Positions 7,518-9,187 of a stretch of 9,187 nucleotides of DNA are shown piece after piece. Origin of the DNA: Burkholderiaceae bacterium. Lineage in GTDB: Bacteria > Pseudomonadota > Gammaproteobacteria > Burkholderiales > Burkholderiaceae_C. Under the pieces are notes generated by a model, which made no database searches, was not told where the DNA came from, and worked only from the letters and a program-made list of their open reading frames with translations. The stretch is taken from assembly GCA_023262645.1 (NCBI GenBank), contig JALRAA010000037.1, forward strand, positions 1 to 9,187, read 5' to 3'. The translations under genes were made by a program, and so were the position numbers. Each line of letters opens with the position of its first letter. Position 1 is the first letter of the stretch.

Positions 7518-8041
7518 GCGAACTGACGTTGCCGGTGGTTCGCGGGCGTGTGGCGTTCGTGTTTGAAGAAGTTGATTTCGATGTCGACCAAATCATCGGC
7601 GTGAAAAACATCAAGCTGCGCGACCCGGCCGAATTGGCCGCAGTGGCCATGCAAAGTTATGACCCGCAATTTGCACAACAAGTGCAAAAAGGCGATGTGT
7701 TGGTGGGTGCGTCAAATTTTGGTTATGGCCACCCACATTACCCGCCCATGATCGCCATGCGCCATTTGGGCATTTCTGCGGTGATTGCAGAGAGTTTTTC
7801 GCCGGGCTATTGGCGCGGGGAAATCGCCATGGGCTTTGCACAAATTGCGTGTCCGGGAATTTTGCAGGCGGTGCATCGCTGGGACGAGGTAGAGGTTGAC
7901 TGGTCGCGACATTGCCTGATCAACCACACCCGGCACAGCGAATTGGCTTTCGAGGTTTATGCAGATGCAGACCGCGAGATGCTGGCCGCCGGTGGCATCA
8001 TGGGTTATTTAAAACATATGCGCACAAAGGATTCCGCATGA
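7514..8041 (+). CDS. Aconitase-family hydro-lyase, small subunit (LeuD/DmdB-like, substrate loop replaced)
   Basis: This 175-residue swivel-domain subunit partners the preceding large subunit. Family features are clear: GRVAFVFEEVDFDVDQIIG (11-29, in place of the usual D-x-D-T-D-Q-I-I), DPAELAAVAM (37-46), GDVLVGASNFG (60-70), ISAVIAESF (87-95), WDEVEVD (123-129) and the C-terminal LAAGGIMGYLK (157-167). The hallmark G-S-S-R-E-H-A-P, which supplies the catalytic Ser and a substrate-binding Arg, is absent: residues 70-78 read GYGHPHYPP. The next loop, normally ARIFYRNAINIG, reads SPGYWRGEIAMG (96-107). The frame is intact and the rest is well conserved, so this is a changed active site and not decay. 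The start overlaps the large-subunit stop (ATGA) with no strong Shine-Dalgarno, so translation is probably coupled. The stop overlaps the lyase start. Confidence 0.85.
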   Translation: MSELTLPVVRGRVAFVFEEVDFDVDQIIGVKNIKLRDPAELAAVAMQSYDPQFAQQVQKGDVLVGASNFGYGHPHYPPMIAMRHLGISAVIAESFSPGYWRGEIAMGFAQIACPGILQAVHRWDEVEVDWSRHCLINHTRHSELAFEVYADADREMLAAGGIMGYLKHMRTKDSA

Positions 8042-8922
8042 CAGCAGACAGAGCAGCATTTGCCAGCGCGGTACGCGCCGGACGCACCGTGTGGACCGCT
8101 GGCGTGTATGACGCCTTGTCGGCCAAGTTGGCCGAAGAAGCGGGCTTCAAAGCGGTGATGACCTCGGGCTTTGCGGTATCGGCTTCGTTGTTGGGTTTGC
8201 CCGATGTGGAGCTCTACACCATGACCGAAAACTTGGGCGTGGTGCGCAATGTGGCCAATGCGGTGCATGTGCCGGTGGTGGCCGACACCGACACGGGTTA
8301 CGGCAACGCAATCAACGTGATGCGCACCGTGCGCGAGTTTGAACAAGCCGGTGCCAGCGCCGTGATATTTGAAGACCAGGAAGTGCCCAAACGGTGTCCG
8401 GCCGTGGCGGCGACCTTGAGCATCTTGCCGGTCAATGAAAGTGCCGCCAAGATTCGTGCGGCAGTGCATGCCAGGCGCGACCCCAACCTGGTGATCGTGG
8501 CGCGCACCGACGCGATAGATGTGGAGGACGCGATCGCTCGAGCCCGTGCTTATGTGGCGGCAGGGGCAGACTTGATTCAACCTATCAGCCGCTGCTTCAC
8601 CAACTTGAGCGATTTGCAACGGCTGCGCCAAGCCTGTGGCGTGCCGCTGTCATTGCAGTTGTTGGGTTGGCTGGAAAAAGAACTGACACCAGCGCAGATT
8701 GAATCCGTGGCCGGCCTCGCGGTTTACCCTTTGGTGGGATTGATGACCGCCACCCACAGCCTGCGGCAAAACTTCAAAGCACTGCATCAGCAGCACAGCA
8801 CCCAGCAATTGCCGGCGGCAGTGACCAGCATGAACGATTTCAAGCAGTTCATCGGATTTGCCGAGGTCGAGCAATTGCAAACCCAATTTTTGGTGGGCGA
8901 GTTTCCCGTGAAAACCGCTTAA
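8038..8922 (+). CDS. Isocitrate lyase/PEP mutase superfamily C-C lyase (2,3-dimethylmalate lyase/PrpB-like)
   Basis: This 294-residue TIM-barrel enzyme has the length of 2-methylisocitrate lyase and 2,3-dimethylmalate lyase. Recognisable segments are VWTAGVYDALSAKLAEEAGF (18-37), SGFAVSASLLGLPD (43-56), the metal site VADTDTGYGN (81-90, Asp83 and Asp85), NVMRTVREFEQAG (93-105), FEDQ (111-114) and VARTDAID (154-161). The catalytic loop, normally K-K/R-C-G-H, reads K-R-C-P-A at 118-122. The Cys is kept and the following Gly-His is lost. The later Glu of the usual 'F-x-E-A' strand is replaced in LIQPIS (179-184). Relatives split 2-methyl- or dimethyl-malate-type acids into pyruvate plus a second acid, or decarboxylate oxaloacetate. 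The exact reaction here is unknown. Start ATG 8038 overlaps the previous stop (ATGA) and has AAAGG 7 nt upstream. Its stop shares TTAA with the convergent hydrolase gene. Confidence 0.85.
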   Translation: MTADRAAFASAVRAGRTVWTAGVYDALSAKLAEEAGFKAVMTSGFAVSASLLGLPDVELYTMTENLGVVRNVANAVHVPVVADTDTGYGNAINVMRTVREFEQAGASAVIFEDQEVPKRCPAVAATLSILPVNESAAKIRAAVHARRDPNLVIVARTDAIDVEDAIARARAYVAAGADLIQPISRCFTNLSDLQRLRQACGVPLSLQLLGWLEKELTPAQIESVAGLAVYPLVGLMTATHSLRQNFKALHQQHSTQQLPAAVTSMNDFKQFIGFAEVEQLQTQFLVGEFPVKTA

Positions 8923-9187
8923 TCCACCAGCGCCTGCGCCACCAAAGCCTTCAACATGCGACGGTAATGGGCGCGCAAAGGGCTGGGAGCTTGTGTCATA
9001 TAGACCGCACAAATTTGCTCTTTGGGGTCGGCCCAAAAATACGTGCCCGCATAACCGGCCCACATGAATTCACCCGCGCTGCCATGCACTCCTGCGATGC
9101 CATCGGCTTGTCGCACCAAAAAGCCCAGCCCAAAGGTGTAGCCCGGCGCACCGAGCAACAACTGGCCCGGGCTGATCGGCGTGGCGA
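8919..9187 (-). CDS. Serine hydrolase of the beta-lactamase family (class C/EstB-like), C-terminal part
   Basis: About 89 C-terminal codons are visible; the gene runs off the right edge. The sequence GYTFGLGFLVR, then GEFMWAGYAGTYFWADPKEQ and ICAVYMTQ, and the closing YRRMLKALVAQAL are characteristic of the C-terminal region of class C beta-lactamase-like esterases and D-aminopeptidase-type hydrolases. The W-A-G-Y-A-G element sits where the third active-site motif (KTG box, or W-x-G in family VIII esterases) is found. The nucleophile motif S-x-x-K lies outside the window, so activity cannot be judged. The frame stays open to the window edge without a clear start, supporting a partial gene. 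It converges with the lyase gene, overlapping by 4 nt. Confidence 0.8.
   Translation of the reverse strand, partial: ATPISPGQLLLGAPGYTFGLGFLVRQADGIAGVHGSAGEFMWAGYAGTYFWADPKEQICAVYMTQAPSPLRAHYRRMLKALVAQALVD

Noticed and set aside
6261..8041. Annotation of the pair as leucine-biosynthesis LeuCD
   Set aside because: The Fe-S ligands match, but the substrate motifs of both subunits are changed. The pair is coupled to an ICL-family lyase, and no leuA or leuB is present.
1..9187. CRISPR arrays, insertion sequences, tRNA/rRNA genes, attachment sites
   Set aside because: No regularly spaced repeats, transposase-like proteins, terminal inverted repeats or RNA-gene signatures were seen on either strand.

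Overview
The window is a compact stretch of a proteobacterial chromosome with moderately high GC. Gene style, codon use and the set of protein families resemble Burkholderiales/Comamonadaceae; this is an impression from the proteins, not a search result. Almost every base is coding. I see no mobile element, RNA gene, CRISPR array or prophage. The only real intergenic stretch is the ~170 nt divergent promoter region near 6090-6260.

Left part (53-1684, + strand): a secreted protein built from about twelve ~45-residue beta-propeller repeats, of the NHL/SMP-30-like type. Its 3' end overlaps tail-to-tail with the next operon.

Middle part (1663-6089, - strand): a complete branched-chain-amino-acid-type (Liv/HAAT) ABC importer. 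In transcription order it encodes a periplasmic binding protein, two permeases (LivH, LivM) and two ATPases (LivG, LivF). Apart from a 12-nt gap after the binding protein, the genes overlap by 4 to 8 nt, so this is one operon.

Right part (6261-8922, + strand): a divergently transcribed three-gene operon, each gene overlapping the next by ATGA. It encodes an aconitase/LeuC-like large subunit, a LeuD-like small subunit and a lyase of the isocitrate lyase/PEP mutase superfamily. The set resembles the 2,3-dimethylmalate dehydratase (DmdAB) plus 2,3-dimethylmalate lyase pairing, and more generally the hydro-lyase plus C-C lyase logic of the methylcitrate cycle. All three proteins keep their fold signatures, and the large subunit keeps all three [4Fe-4S] cysteines. 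However, each is changed exactly at substrate or catalytic motifs: DSHT to DGHI and SNRNF to GTLNV in the large subunit, GSSREHA replaced by GHPHYPP in the small subunit, and KRCGH to KRCPA in the lyase. Leucine biosynthesis is therefore unlikely. The best reading is a catabolic operon for an unidentified organic acid, probably imported by the divergent Liv-type transporter. This is the candidate undescribed system in the window.

Right edge (8919-9187, - strand): the C-terminal part of a serine beta-lactamase-like hydrolase/esterase, convergent with the lyase gene and sharing the palindromic TTAA as both stop codons.
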